This document shows positions 49,014 through 63,612 of a DNA stretch of 64,000 nt, piece by piece. Numbering within the stretch: the stretch's first letter is position 1; each line of letters opens with the position of its first letter. The translations under genes and the position numbers were made by a program. The stretch spans positions 122,809,205 to 122,873,204 of the forward strand of contig CM042012.1 in NCBI GenBank assembly GCA_023525715.1. Direction: 5' to 3'. The notes beneath the pieces are model-generated. The model was not told the DNA's origin. It searched no databases and saw only the letters and a program-made list of their open reading frames with translations. Source of the stretch: Cichorium intybus. Taxonomy: Eukaryota; Streptophyta; Magnoliopsida; Asterales; Asteraceae.

Positions 49014-50950
49014 TGTAACACCCCATCTTTTATGTATTAAAGATAATACATTTTAAAATATTATTATGATATTAAGTCATATCCTTCGAAAACTTTGTCC
49101 ATTTTAAAATATTTTTCAAAAGTGAAAGTTTAGATTAGGGAGTTACAACTTTATATCATACACAAACCATAGTGAAGCAAAACATAATTACAAAATCTAA
49201 GTTTAAAATGTAATTCATCTACAAGCTTCAGTCCATCTAGTTGTCCAAATCCATTTTCTAAATATCAACGAAATATCCTCTTCTAAGTATTATAATCTTT
49301 AAAATTGTTGAACGATAATCTGAATACATGGAATTTAAAATACAATACGTAAGAAAATAATGTCACGCGGGTTAAGAACACAATAAACCATCAAAACATT
49401 TGATAAAAATATTTAATTTAAAGATACTTCATGCAACATGGTATATATGTAATGCATGATCACATTCTAGTGAAAAATCTATCGGGCCATCCCGATTCAT
49501 TGATTTAATCATAGTTATCAGCTAACGACTAATTCATTAAGTTAATCATAGCTATCAGTTATGTACTAATTCATTATGGGGTTTTGTTTCATATAATAAT
49601 AATACTCGGTCAAGCTTACCTAATGGGAATAATAATTCCACCTATTAAGGTTTCATGAAAGTTAGGCATCTACTTCACCAAAGGAGATATTTTCCCTATA
49701 GATTCTTCATTCTTATACCATCCTTGTGATATTCTTTTTGTTTGGACCTTACTTTAATTACTATACAATCACATTTAATGTATACAAGATCACCAATGTT
49801 ATTTTATGCAAGCTAGCAACATTCAAGTGCCATGACATACAGATGCCTGCATAATAACTATGTATAACAAGAAAGACATTAATTTAGTATAAATAACATC
49901 ATGGAAAAACAACATTAACTCATTCCATAAGAGAACTTAGAACACTCTTACATTTTCTTAATAAATTTCCAACATATTAGCTACTCTAGAAAAGATTTTA
50001 TGAAACATTAACAATTGGAATGCTTGAAAATCATACATAAAAACTTTGTAAAAACAGATATCGAAATGTATAATATTTTCTATTTATGCCATGTATCCCT
50101 ATAGTGGGAAAATCCTCATTTTCTCATTTTTGGAGGTTAAAGACAACTTAAACTCAAATTTCAAATTCCTACCAACCCTTTCTTTGATTCTTCAAAATTG
50201 TCTACAAGTTTCATTACATACATAAGTGTCACCATACTTCAGTAATGCTAAGCTAGCATTCCAATTATTATCCCCCAATTCTTAAAGAGAGAATAATACA
50301 ATTTTTTAGTCTCGTTCTATTTCATCATAAAAACTTTTGCGATGTCCTAATGTCATAACATACATAACCATATATCTCAATCCAATTTAACTTGACACTA
50401 TGTTGCATCCTTGATGCTAATTGCACAATTCGAGCATAATTGTAAGTTTGTACTTTTTGTTAAACATAAACAATATTTCAAGACATAACAATATATCGAC
50501 TTAATATGTCATTAAGCCATCTTTACCAACAATGTTATTATTGTATCTATTTATATTAATGCATAACTTGCTTACTTCCATTTTTATGACTCTTGACCGA
50601 AAACATCCTAGTATTCAATAAACCATGGTTAATCATGTTAATGTTACAAGGAAACATGATTATTGTATTTACTACATCATTATCTAAACCTAATTTAAGC
50701 ATGCATGAAAATTCTTTAAACTAGGTTTCATAAACCTCTTCCGTTGTACCATGGATTTCACTATAAAGAATAAGGAAATGAGATAATACATTGATTCTGC
50801 AAGATTGATGTTAATATTCTTCCATAATACTCTTGGCTTCGCCAAAAACTATCCTTTTTACACACAAATTGAACCAAGGTTTCACACACATGCCTTGAAA
50901 TTCTAAAGCTCAAATAGTCGTCTTAGAAGAATTATATCCAAAGTCAACTT
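49014..50950 (-). repeat. Probable gypsy 5' LTR (right border undefined)
   Basis: Begins TGTAACACCCC next to the PBS. It contains AT-rich non-coding sequence including a local duplication (CATAGYTATCAG...TACTAATTCATTA near 49510-49575). The distal end could not be located, so the end coordinate is approximate. Confidence 0.35.
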
Positions 50951-51472
50951 ATTTTGGGGATGGTCAATAAACTGGCCCGTATTAAGCAAGGACTGAAACA
51001 TACCATATTAAAGGTTTACCATTAGCCTTTTTTTTGTTATATAGACAATGGTGCATTTAGCTAGCAACTTGCTTGGACCAATCATTTAAAGTCCTCATCT
51101 TTTAAGTCCTATATGTTTCTTGTTTTAACTCCAAATGAGTTTATTTTTATTGCTATATTTTCTATATTGTCTTGGCTGTATTTTGGAATCAATAGATCAC
51201 TGATTTTCTAACTTAAGCCCACGTTCCATAGATAGAAACATAAGAGGTTGCACAATTAAGTCATCATAAACAAACATCATGCCATTTTCAAGATAACATA
51301 ACTTCTTCATCCTATTTATTTCAAATAAGTAGGTACATACCTTTTTAAAATGACCGTTAATAAAGGTCTATGAATACCTTTTACCATTGTTAGATGAAGT
51401 ATATTGGTTCAAAGATGTTTTAATGAGTTATAGTCTTTTTGTAGCATGTCATAGAATTTTTATAGTTGATTG
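50951..51472. other. Unassigned, probably retroelement-derived
   Basis: Lies between the gypsy LTR and a copia gag-pre-integrase relic. No homology was recognised. Confidence 0.3.
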
Positions 51473-52790
51473 TCATTGTTGCTTTCCTACAATACAACTT
51501 GTATGTTTCATGTACTTTAACATACTCAGTCCCTTGTATTTGAGATGAGCATACCTTATGTGCCATAGCTCAGTCATGTTATTAGTCGATGCTTGCAAAT
51601 ATCGAGGTTTTTCTTTGATCATATCCCCTACTTTAGTTGCTAATAATACAAACATCTTATAACCAGTCATCTTCCAGATTCCATGTTATACAAGTATCGA
51701 CACACGTTTCTCTTAGAGTTGGTCCATACTCTTATTGCAGGAGTCAACTACGTAATACACATTGGTTGCTATATGTATGTTCGCATTAAACTGCAAACGT
51801 ATGTCTTATTTGCACATCACTTGTAGTGATTGTTGTTTCCAATATATACTCTATGCCAGAACCCTTCATCAATATTTAAAAACCATTGCTTGTTCCCACT
51901 CTTGTAGTTGCTACACCCAAAATCTATCAAACCAATCCTGGTCATCCTTTACTTTGTTATCTTCCATAGATGTCATAAGCATCATATCTTGTTCTTCACC
52001 AATCTCTACATAGTTGACATTATTGTTTCACCTTAGGAAATCATATGCAAAGTGGCCTAACTTGAAAAATTATAGCATTAAGCAATCACCTTTCTAAATG
52101 ACATGTCTCTTCTTCGCCTTCTTCAACAAACCATGGAGCCTCTATTTCGGCCTCTTGCACCTCATTCATAATATGTGACCTTTACCACTTGTTTTTCACC
52201 ACCATTCATAATTCTCTTGAGCTTTTTCTCACACACGAGAATAGAAATTTGTAGTGCATCAACAAAGAGTGTGTAAATATCCTTATACGCTTCGATCAGA
52301 CACACAATGTAGTTGAAATTCCTTGATGAGGGTATGTAATATTTTCTCCACAATCTTCACATCATGCATATCGTCACCACAATTTCGCATATCGTTGACG
52401 ACCATCGTTGCTCTTTCAAAATAGTCAGTCTTTCAAGTAGCTCCCCGTTTCTCTTGAGGGATTGCAGCAGTGCATATTGAATCCTAAAATTCCCTTGATC
52501 TTTGGTCTTCATTGAGACCATAGTTGCTTCAATGTTACTTGTGTGTGATGCTTTCTTTTATAAAATAGCTTGCTCAATGGAGTTGGACATGTAGTTTTTT
52601 ACTTTGAGGTCATTTAATGTTGATTTATCGATATTTTTCGTTTGAGCCGTAGAAAGTTCTTCATTATCAGGCCCAATAAACACATTATGCTCAATTATTC
52701 CGGTAATATTTTCTCCTAAGAAGATTTTCCATGAGCAAACTCCGGTAATCATAATCCTCATGGAATTTAGGAATACTCAGTTGTGCGAAA
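51473..52790 (-). pseudogene. Ty1-copia gag to gag-pre-integrase relic
   Basis: Reading leftward on the minus strand: the gag N-terminal part at 52558-52761 includes a KNIDKSTLNDLKVKNYMSNSI segment. A UBN2-like part at 52162-52353 has FNYIVCLIEAYKDIYTL and GGEKQVVKVTY. A frameshifted zinc knuckle near 52030-52075 (CYNF...GHFAYDF pattern) follows, and then the gag-pre-integrase domain at 51473-51670 with TELWHIRYAHLKYKGLSML. Order and spacing fit one copia polyprotein missing integrase onward. Frameshifts between every part make it dead. The PBS and LTR lie just to the right. Confidence 0.65.
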
Positions 52791-52887
52791 TTACTGCTTT
52801 CTGACATCTTTCTTTGGAGTACCCTCATGTCCTCACTCTAAGGGAAACTCTGGTTTCTCTCATTACAATGCAAACCCTGTATGTATG

Positions 52888-52916
52888 TATGCGTGTGTGT
52901 GTGTGTGTGTGTGTGT
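52888..52916. repeat. (GT)n microsatellite
   Basis: TATGTATGCGTGTG passes into an uninterrupted GT tract of about 20 bp. Confidence 0.9.
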
Positions 52917-52966
52917 TTCTTTTCTCCTCATGCTTGCTGTTGTTTTCTCACATGCAAAATTTATGA

Positions 52967-52980
52967 GGCTGTGATACCAA
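52967..52980 (-). promoter_or_regulatory. Copia PBS (Met-tRNA type)
   Basis: Minus strand TTGGTATCACAGCC, one mismatch to the usual TTGGTATCAGAGCC, next to the LTR at 52982. Confidence 0.65.
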
Positions 52981-52981
52981 G

Positions 52982-53178
52982 TGTTGAACTCAAAAATAGA
53001 CAAACACGCTGAAGTATGATTACCTTCGATGATTTATTCATTAATGAATGTTTGTATACATAACTGTACAAAACTAGCCGTGCCAAAGAAAAGTGACTAC
53101 GCTCAAAATTAGGAAATGGTAAAAAAAAAAAAAAACAGAAATTAATGATCCCTAAAAATGTAGGGTTTATTCTCAACA
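52982..53178 (-). repeat. Short (197-bp) copia 5' LTR
   Basis: TGTTGAACTC...TTCTCAACA. The ends TGTTGA/TCAACA are inverted, as is usual for LTR termini, and the PBS lies one base inside. No second LTR was seen in the window. Confidence 0.6.
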
Positions 53179-55322
<2,144 letters not shown>

Positions 55323-55378
<56 letters not shown>

Positions 55379-55424
55379 CATACATACATACATACATACA
55401 TACATACATACATACATACATACA

Positions 55425-55457
<33 letters not shown>
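55323..55457. repeat. (AT)n followed by (CATA)n
   Basis: About 50 bp of AT, then about 80 bp of perfect CATA tetranucleotide repeat ending in CATATAT. The CATA part gives artificial MYVC repeats in translation. Confidence 0.95.
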
Positions 55458-55535
55458 CGGAAGGTTCCATTGAGAATGTAACACTGTCGCGCTGCTCCAC
55501 GACAACTAGAAGCGCTATTATTATTCATATAATTA

Positions 55536-55538
<3 letters not shown>

Positions 55539-55606
<68 letters not shown>
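55539..55606. repeat. (AT)n microsatellite
   Basis: About 68 bp of alternating AT, separated from the preceding tract by about 80 bp of unique sequence. Confidence 0.95.
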
Positions 55607-55609
<3 letters not shown>

Positions 55610-55624
55610 TAACACATATATGGT

Positions 55625-55930
55625 TGTGATGGTCAGAATGATGGTAGAGGGGTGGCAATGATGATGGTTGATGGCGGCGACGTTGTTAGTGAGGTGGTGG
55701 TGTTGGTAGAGGTGGAAGTGGCGGTCGCGGTGGTGGTGGGTGGTAACGAAGGTAGTGGTGGTGGCGGCGATTGTTACTGGTAGTGGTTGTAGGTCTAGTG
55801 GAGGTGGTGGTAAAGATAGTAGTGGTGGTGATGGTCGAGGTGGTGGTGATGGTTATAAAGGTGGTAGATGTGGCATTAACGGTAATGGTGGTTGGTAGCA
55901 ATGGTAGAGGTGGTGGTGATGGTTACAAAT
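55625..55930. repeat. Degenerate GGT/GGN-rich repeat
   Basis: About 300 bp dominated by GGTGGTNNN words (GGTAGAGGTGG, GGTGGTGATGG recur). It is open in several frames but low in complexity; there is no evidence that it is coding. Confidence 0.8.
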
Positions 55931-56054
55931 TTGTGGATATGCATATACACATATATTCATATGTACATATTTTGCATGAATGCACCCAAAAAGCAACTAA
56001 CAAATACATAACATGTATTTAAGACATTCATTTGAAATAACAAAAAAAACAAAA

Positions 56055-56594
<540 letters not shown>

Positions 56595-56689
<95 letters not shown>
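56595..56689. repeat. (AT)n microsatellite between two MITEs
   Basis: 95 bp of pure AT, with different TIR elements abutting both sides. Confidence 0.95.
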
Positions 56690-57234
<545 letters not shown>

Positions 57235-57356
57235 AAAAAGTTATTGATTTTTTTAGATGAATATCTTAGACAATATGTAAGGGTTGGTTTGGTATTGTTT
57301 CTAATTTTTTAAAATATTGTGTAGAAAAACATTCTAAAGTTCTTGGGGTTTTAAGT

Positions 57357-57502
<146 letters not shown>

Positions 57503-57549
57503 TACATTCTAAACATTCAGGCTATCCTATTAACTACTACTCTTATTCT

Positions 57550-57690
57550 GGTCCAACTTCAATCAGAGAACTAGAATGATACCAAAGGCCAAAAATTATG
57601 TACCATGTAAGGTTGGAAAGCTCTAAGAGTCTAGTTTCCAACTCAAGAAACAATGGGTCATTTCGATTTTTACTCACATCAAAATTGCTC
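57550..57690 (+). repeat. Third copy of the conserved LARD interior block
   Basis: Sequence around CCAACTTCAATCAGAGAACT, AAAGGCCAAAAATT and AGAGTCTAGTTTCC followed by GGGTCATTTCGATTTTTAC matches in order the blocks in element A (36020-36200) and element B (reverse strand, 12300-12510). It indicates the remnant of another related element. Confidence 0.5.
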
Positions 57691-57837
57691 ATGTTTGAAT
57701 GTGCGGCTTGGATTTGAATGTTTGAATCAATTTATTTTTAAAAACCCTGGACTTCAAACACTAAACGCTGAACTTCATCTATTTGAAGATAAAGAACATT
57801 GAAGACCAGAAGATGAACTTCCGCTAACACATCGATG

Positions 57838-58312
57838 ATTGAATGTTCATTGTTTGAATATGTTTTAATGTTTTTTAATGTTCATCATTTGGATATGTTC
57901 ATCGTTTTAATGTTCATCATATGAATATGTTCATCGTTTGAATATGTTCATCATTTTAATGTTTGTCATTTTAATGTTCATCATTTGAATATATACATCA
58001 TTTTAATGTTCATCATTCTAATATGTTGATCATTTTAATATTCATTGTTTGTGTATATTCATTGTTTGCATATGTTCATTGCTTGAGTGTTCATAGTTTG
58101 AATATGTTAATGGTTAGTATAATTTAAACAAAACTAAATATCTTTAATTATAATTTGTTTGAATATGTTCATCGTTTTAATGTTCGTCATTTCAATGTGT
58201 TCATCATTTTAATGGTCGTCGTTTGAATAAGTTTATCATTTTAATGTTCATCTTTTGAATATGTTCATCATTTTAATGTGTTCTTTGTTTGTATAATTCA
58301 AGCAACATTCAA
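57838..58312. repeat. Imperfect minisatellite, unit about 17-18 bp
   Basis: More than twenty degenerate copies of ATGTTCATC(A/G)TTT(T/G)AAT-like units, alternating TTTTAATG and TTTGAATA endings. One break near 58115-58155 consists of unique sequence. Confidence 0.8.
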
Positions 58313-58322
58313 TATATTTAAT

Positions 58323-60917
58323 TGAAACACCCTTGGTAAAGGTTTTTATAAAAACGCCTTTTTAAAACCCATAGCTTATCATAATTTTTTTTATAGATCA
58401 TCCCTTATGAAAACTTTAAATCTCAACATCTTCAAAACGAGTCAATTTATGTTAGAACATCGTTTTAAAACACATTGGGTTTTGTAAATAATTTGTTTCA
58501 GAGTTTAAGTTGTGGAAAAATCATTTGCCGACTTTAAATAAAAACATCTTGGTTTGTCAAAGAGCGATGTTGTTACAATTAGAATACCATTACACAGCTT
58601 AAATGAAACCACACAACCCGTGGTTTCTAAGAATGTCCAGATCCTCTAAAGACATCATATCTCGTCAACCTGAGTACACATCAAAATAGGTTAGGCAATA
58701 GAAATTTCTAGTGAGCTTACCCAAGGTTGCCCCATTCCGAGTGGAAGTTATACCCATCATACACGGGACAAAACCCCAAAAATAGTTTTCAAGCTCTTTA
58801 GGATAGTATAGTTTATCATCTCAAAAGTTGTATAAATACAAAAGTATGTCTTAAGATTAAGTCAAAAGTGGATAGTTATGAATGCAATGCAAATGCAATA
58901 TGCAACTATCCTGACCCATGTCCATCTCCTAAAAGTGCAAACTCACCTCGATGGCACCTGCCTAAGTTCTCAAGTAACACCCACAAAGCATGCTACTTAA
59001 TCCCCCAATAGGCCAAACTAGGACTAGTTGTCATTACACTAGCGCCATGAGGGTTAGCTATTCCCCTCATGCGGTCCCCTATTGTTGGGAACAAATATTT
59101 CAATTGGCCACCAAGCCCACAAATTCCCACTATCTAGGAAACATCTCAACTCATCTCAAAAGGGGTCACACGGTGAATCCCATCCTATATACAATGCACA
59201 AATAGGATGCTCAAAACATATTTTAGAACAAAATTTTAAATCTTTATATGAAAACATCTTTGAAATACATTTCATGCAATGCACAATTAGTACTCATATA
59301 TCACATTGCACATAATAAGCATGCATGAAAATAGATGTTAACACATACAAAATATAGTAATTGGGATGTCTACTCAATGTAAACTCACCTAAGATCAACT
59401 AACGAGTCAACACTAACCGGACAAGATTGTTGCATATGGAAGCGTCCCTAAAATCAACTCCTCAATCCAAGGTCCTCTTAGTTAGGTGGTAATTCAAGTC
59501 CTCAATCCCATCTCCAAGTTGCTACACTCCACTTCCATCCTACAGCACAAGAATGGAAGGTGTCACCCTCGATTCATCCAAAAGTCGCATTATCTATGCT
59601 TCTTTTAAACCAAGGCAGGAACTATCAATCATCATCCTAAGAAGATATTCTTAACTTCTTAATATACGGAAAATCTAAGCTTAATCATCCCCATAGATTG
59701 ACATCAAAACAAGGCCCCAAAGCCCAAACCACAAGGCCCAAAACAAAACAACAAAGAAAATCGGACTACCCATTTGCATGGGTCGTGTGGGCCAAGGCCA
59801 ATATCTTGTACGGGCCTCGTGGCTCAGCAGAAAGCCCACTTCCAGCTTCCCATTTGCTCGGGCCGCGTGAAATACATCGTGTGCTTGATTTTTGGACCTT
59901 TTAACCCCCCCCCCCTTTTAACCTAAACTAAGTTCCAATTCATCCCAACACTAAATAGCAATGAAATACATGATTAAGAACTAATTTCCAATTATTCAAT
60001 TCTCAATCCAAGTGTTCATGACTTAATACATTGGAAGCCATTTATCTATGTTCTTATCTCTAAACAAGATATTAATGAACTAGATTCCAAGTCAATCCTT
60101 ACATCCAACAATTGTAACAATCTATTAAGCTCTTAATCGCAGGTCACCTCCAAGGGAGTCATTCCTACACACAAACTCCAAAGAAGATATGCTCATGGAA
60201 TCCCCAATTCCAATCATTGGTCCAAATGAGGAAACTCATGGAATACCCAATTCCAATCATGGTTTCAACTCATTCTCAAGGGTTTGCTCACTAATGGGAT
60301 TAAAATAAAAAGGAAATCATCAAAGGGTGAATTCATTCATCCACAACCCATCAAAAGATTCAACTATCAACATTTGGGCAAAATCCCTTCAACCCAATTA
60401 CATTCCATCAATTAATGCCTACAAGTGGAGATTCCTTCTTCCATTCCATGGAATCATTAGGAAATGATCATAACTACACTAATACCATCAAAATGATGCA
60501 ATGGACACATAGATCACAAGTTTCCTCAAGAGTTCAATCATTCACCAACCTAATTCCAAACTCATACACACCCAACCTTTGTCCATGGGTTTTATCCATT
60601 TAAAAAAGGTTAAAATCATTGGTGAAACACTTGAAGTGTGTCATCCTCATCCAAAACCACCATAATTACCCACTAATTACTAGATTCTTCATTTATCAAA
60701 GAATCCCCGAATTTCTATGGTTCATAACACCCAAATCAACCCAATAATTGGATCTAGATCATCCATGGGTTGGATGTTGATCAAAGCATGGACTAGAATC
60801 ATAAACCGCCACTTGGGATCCTAGGATTTCCTCCCCCATAATCATAATTTCGGATTCACACAAGAACACCTAATTCATGATTGGTTTTGAAGCTAATAAT
60901 GAAGAAGTTATATTGTT
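58323..60917 (-). repeat. Diverged LTR related to the element B LTR
   Basis: Opens TGAAACACCC (compare TGTGACACCC of element B). The stretch 60700-60880 is colinear with 10565-10740 of element B: AATTTCTA, then CATGGGTTGGAT, GATCAAAGCATGGACTA and AATCATA followed by ATTTCGGATTC. A GGGTCGTGT/GGGCCGCGTG pair near 59783 and 59865 sits where element B has its CACGGGTCGTG palindromes. The right end is cut by the copia LTR piece at 60918. No PBS is recognised to the left. Confidence 0.55.
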
Positions 60918-61175
60918 GGAATAATGTCTACGGTCATCAACTTGTGGTAATATTTCTAATAATGGCAGAAGTCCTTTTCGGTTGCCCTCATGACCCAGAA
61001 AAACAAATAGAGTCAGAAATAAAAGAAATGATGATTAGTTTATCAATTTATTGAAAAATAAATTAATTACAAACTATATCAATAAATTAATTAATAAATT
61101 AATCTAGAATTAATTTATAATCAATTAAAGGGACTGGATTGTAATTGATTAAAGGTTTAATCAATTATTTCATTT
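60918..61175 (+). repeat. Partial copia 5' LTR
   Basis: TGTTGGAATAATGTC, then GGTTGCCCTCATGACC and AT-rich AATTAATT runs follow the order of the element C and D LTRs read in element sense (TGTTGGATTAGGTGTC, GGGTTGCCCTCATAGC). After about 255 bp it jumps to gag-pre-integrase coding sequence, so the LTR end, PBS and gag are deleted. Confidence 0.5.
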
Positions 61176-61181
61176 TATGCT

Positions 61182-62565
61182 TTGTTTAAGGATGATCTCA
61201 AATTTGGTTTTGAAAATGATAATGGAAATATTTTGGTTTATAAAAACGGTTATTTTTGTTTTATAGCTAGTACTTGTAATGGCATATATGAAAGTGTTGT
61301 TTGTGTTGGTAGGAATAATGATATAACTTTGAATGTTGATTCTGACGAGAATCTTTTCGATAAATCGCGTCTGTGGCACTATCGTCTTGGTCATATAGAC
61401 AAGAATCGCATCGCCAAGCTCCAATCGGAAGGAATCTTGGAATCATTCGACTTAAAGTCGGATGATGTATGTGACTCTTGCTTACTTGGCAACATGACCA
61501 AATCACCATTCATAGGAAGCTGTGAAAGAGGCAAGGATATGTTGGAACTAATCCACACATATATCTGTGGACCGTTCAGATCCGCCACCAGACAAGGTGA
61601 ACGCTAATTTGTGACATTTACTGATGATTTCAGTAGATACGGTTATGTTTATCTAATTAAACATAAGTCATAAACTTTTGAAGTGTTCAAAGAGTTTCAG
61701 AACGAAGTAGAGAATCAACTGGGCAAGAAGATTAAGATGCTCCGATCCGATAGTGGCGGAGAGTATGTCAATCAAGAATTCTACGATTATCTTAGGGATT
61801 GTGGAATAGTTTCACAATTCTCTCCTCCAAGAACACCGCAGCATAACGGTGTGTCTGAAAGGAGAAATCGAACGATGTTGGACATGGTTCGATCTATGAT
61901 GAGAGTGCTGCACTTCCGATAAGTTTCTGAGTTCATGCCTTAGAAACTGCAGCTCACATCTTAAACCTCGTCCCAACTAAGAAGGTTGCTAAAACACCCT
62001 CTGAGATGTGGAGTGGGGAACGTCCTTCACAAGTACATATAAAAGTCTAGGGTTGTCAAGTCTTTGTTCAACGCGAAGCTCATGACAAGCTTGAACCTAA
62101 AACAGAGAAGTGTTATTTCGTCGGTTATCCACGAAAGTCATTTGGATACTTGTTCTACAAGCCTTCTAAGAACAAAGTGTTTGTTGCTCGAAGAGGAGTA
62201 TTTCTCGAAAGAGATCTCATATCCAAAGAGGCTAGTGGGAGTAAAATCGGTCTTGAAGAGATTCAAGAGTCAACCAACAAACAACCTATAGTTGACACTA
62301 GCACTCAACCTGAGGATGAGACTCCTGTTGAGAAAACTAACATATCTCCACCGCCTCTTCGCAGATCCAGTAGAGTTAGTCATCCTCCTGAGTTTTATGG
62401 TTTCCGTATCACTACAGAAGGCGAAACGTTGATCAGTGATAACACACTGGTTAGTGATGATGAGTCATCCAACTACAAGGAAGCGATGGCAGGCCCTAGG
62501 CTGCCAAATGGAAAGAAGCCATAGAGAGCGAGATTCAGTCCATGTACGATAACTAAGTTTGGAAC
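61182..62565 (+). pseudogene. Copia gag-pre-integrase and integrase, broken
   Basis: The gag-pre-integrase domain has LWHYRLGHIDKNRI with the His/Cys zinc-type pattern through CDSCLLG. The integrase core follows with FTDDFSRYGYVYL, SDSGGEY and the FSPPRTPQHNGVSERRNRT segment (Asp-Asp-Glu type residues present). In-frame stops occur at 61605-61607 and about 61671-61673. A frameshift near 61900 moves the downstream part (HALETAAHILNLVPTKK) to another phase, with further TGA and TAG codons. The late integrase region (GYPRKSFGYLFYKPSKNKVF) reads on to 62524, where another shift leads into the RT part. Integrase would insert the cDNA; this copy is inactive. Confidence 0.8.
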
Positions 62566-63612
62566 TTGGTTGATCCAACACCGGGCCTAAAACTCGTTGG
62601 GTGTAAGTGGATCTTCATGAAAAAGACCGACATGGATGGGAATGTACACACTTTCAAGGCTAGGTTGATTGCGAAGGGTTTCACTCACAATCAAGGAATT
62701 TATTATGATGAAACCTTCTCTCCAGTAGCCAAGATTAAATCTATTAGAGTGTTACTTGCGATTGCTGCATTTCATGACTATGAAATATGGCAAATGGATG
62801 TCAAAACCTCTTTCCTTAACGGGAAACTGTCAGATGATGTGTATATGGCACAGCCTGAAGGTTTTGTACATACCAAGCACCCTAATAGAGTGTGTAAGCT
62901 TGAAAGGTCCATCTATGGACTTAAACAAGCTTCTCGCAGCTGGAACATCTGCTTCCATGAAAAGGTCAAAGAGTTTGGATTTTCTAGAAGTCAGGATGAA
63001 TCTTGCGTATATGGCAAAGCCAGTGGGAGTAATGTAGTATTTCTGGTACTGTATGTCGATGACATACTCTTTATAGGAAACAACATCCCAACGTTGCAAA
63101 GTGTGAATAATTTGCTTGGGAAGTGTTTTGCTATGAAGGATCTGGGAAATGCATCATATATACTTCGTATAAATATCTATAGGGATAGATCAAAACGTCT
63201 AATAGCACTAAGACAGAGTACATACTTGGACAAAATCTTGAAGAATTTCAAGATGCATGATTCCAAGAAAGGATTATTACCCATACAACAAGGCATAAAT
63301 CTAAGCAAAGAGCAATGTCCCAGGACTAGCGATGAACTGGACAAAATGAGTCGAATCCCATATGCCTCGGCTATGGGATCGATCATGTATGCCATGATAT
63401 GTACTCGGCCTGATGTCTTATATGCTTTAAGCATGGTGAGCCTATATCAGGATAATCCTGGCGAAAGTCATTGGACGGAAGTGAAAAACATTCCTAAGTA
63501 TCTGAAAAGAACTAAAGATATGTGTCTAGTATATGGAGGAAGAGATGGGCTAAGGGTAACTGGGTTTAGTGATGCAAGTTTCCAAACAGACAGAGATGAC
63601 TCTTGCTCATAG
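62566..63612 (+). pseudogene. Copia reverse transcriptase, long open frame
   Basis: 348 codons of RVT_2 type reverse transcriptase. KARLIAKGFTHNQGI and the FSPVAKIKSIRVLLAIAA segment lie at residues 32-70. WQMDVKTSFLNG carries the first catalytic Asp near residue 78, and YGLKQASRSWN follows. LYVDDILFIGN carries the catalytic Asp-Asp pair near residues 164-165. The start of RNase H (VTGFSDASFQTDRDDS) ends in a TAG stop at 63610-63612. A TAA just upstream (YDN-stop-VWNL, about 62550) separates it from the preceding frame. The enzyme core looks preserved, but the polyprotein is broken on both sides, so it is treated as part of a dead element. It lies on the plus strand, opposite to C and D. Confidence 0.82.

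Noticed and set aside
55686..56022. Thr/Pro-rich and Val/Gly-rich frames
   Set aside because: Both are translations of a degenerate GGT repeat.
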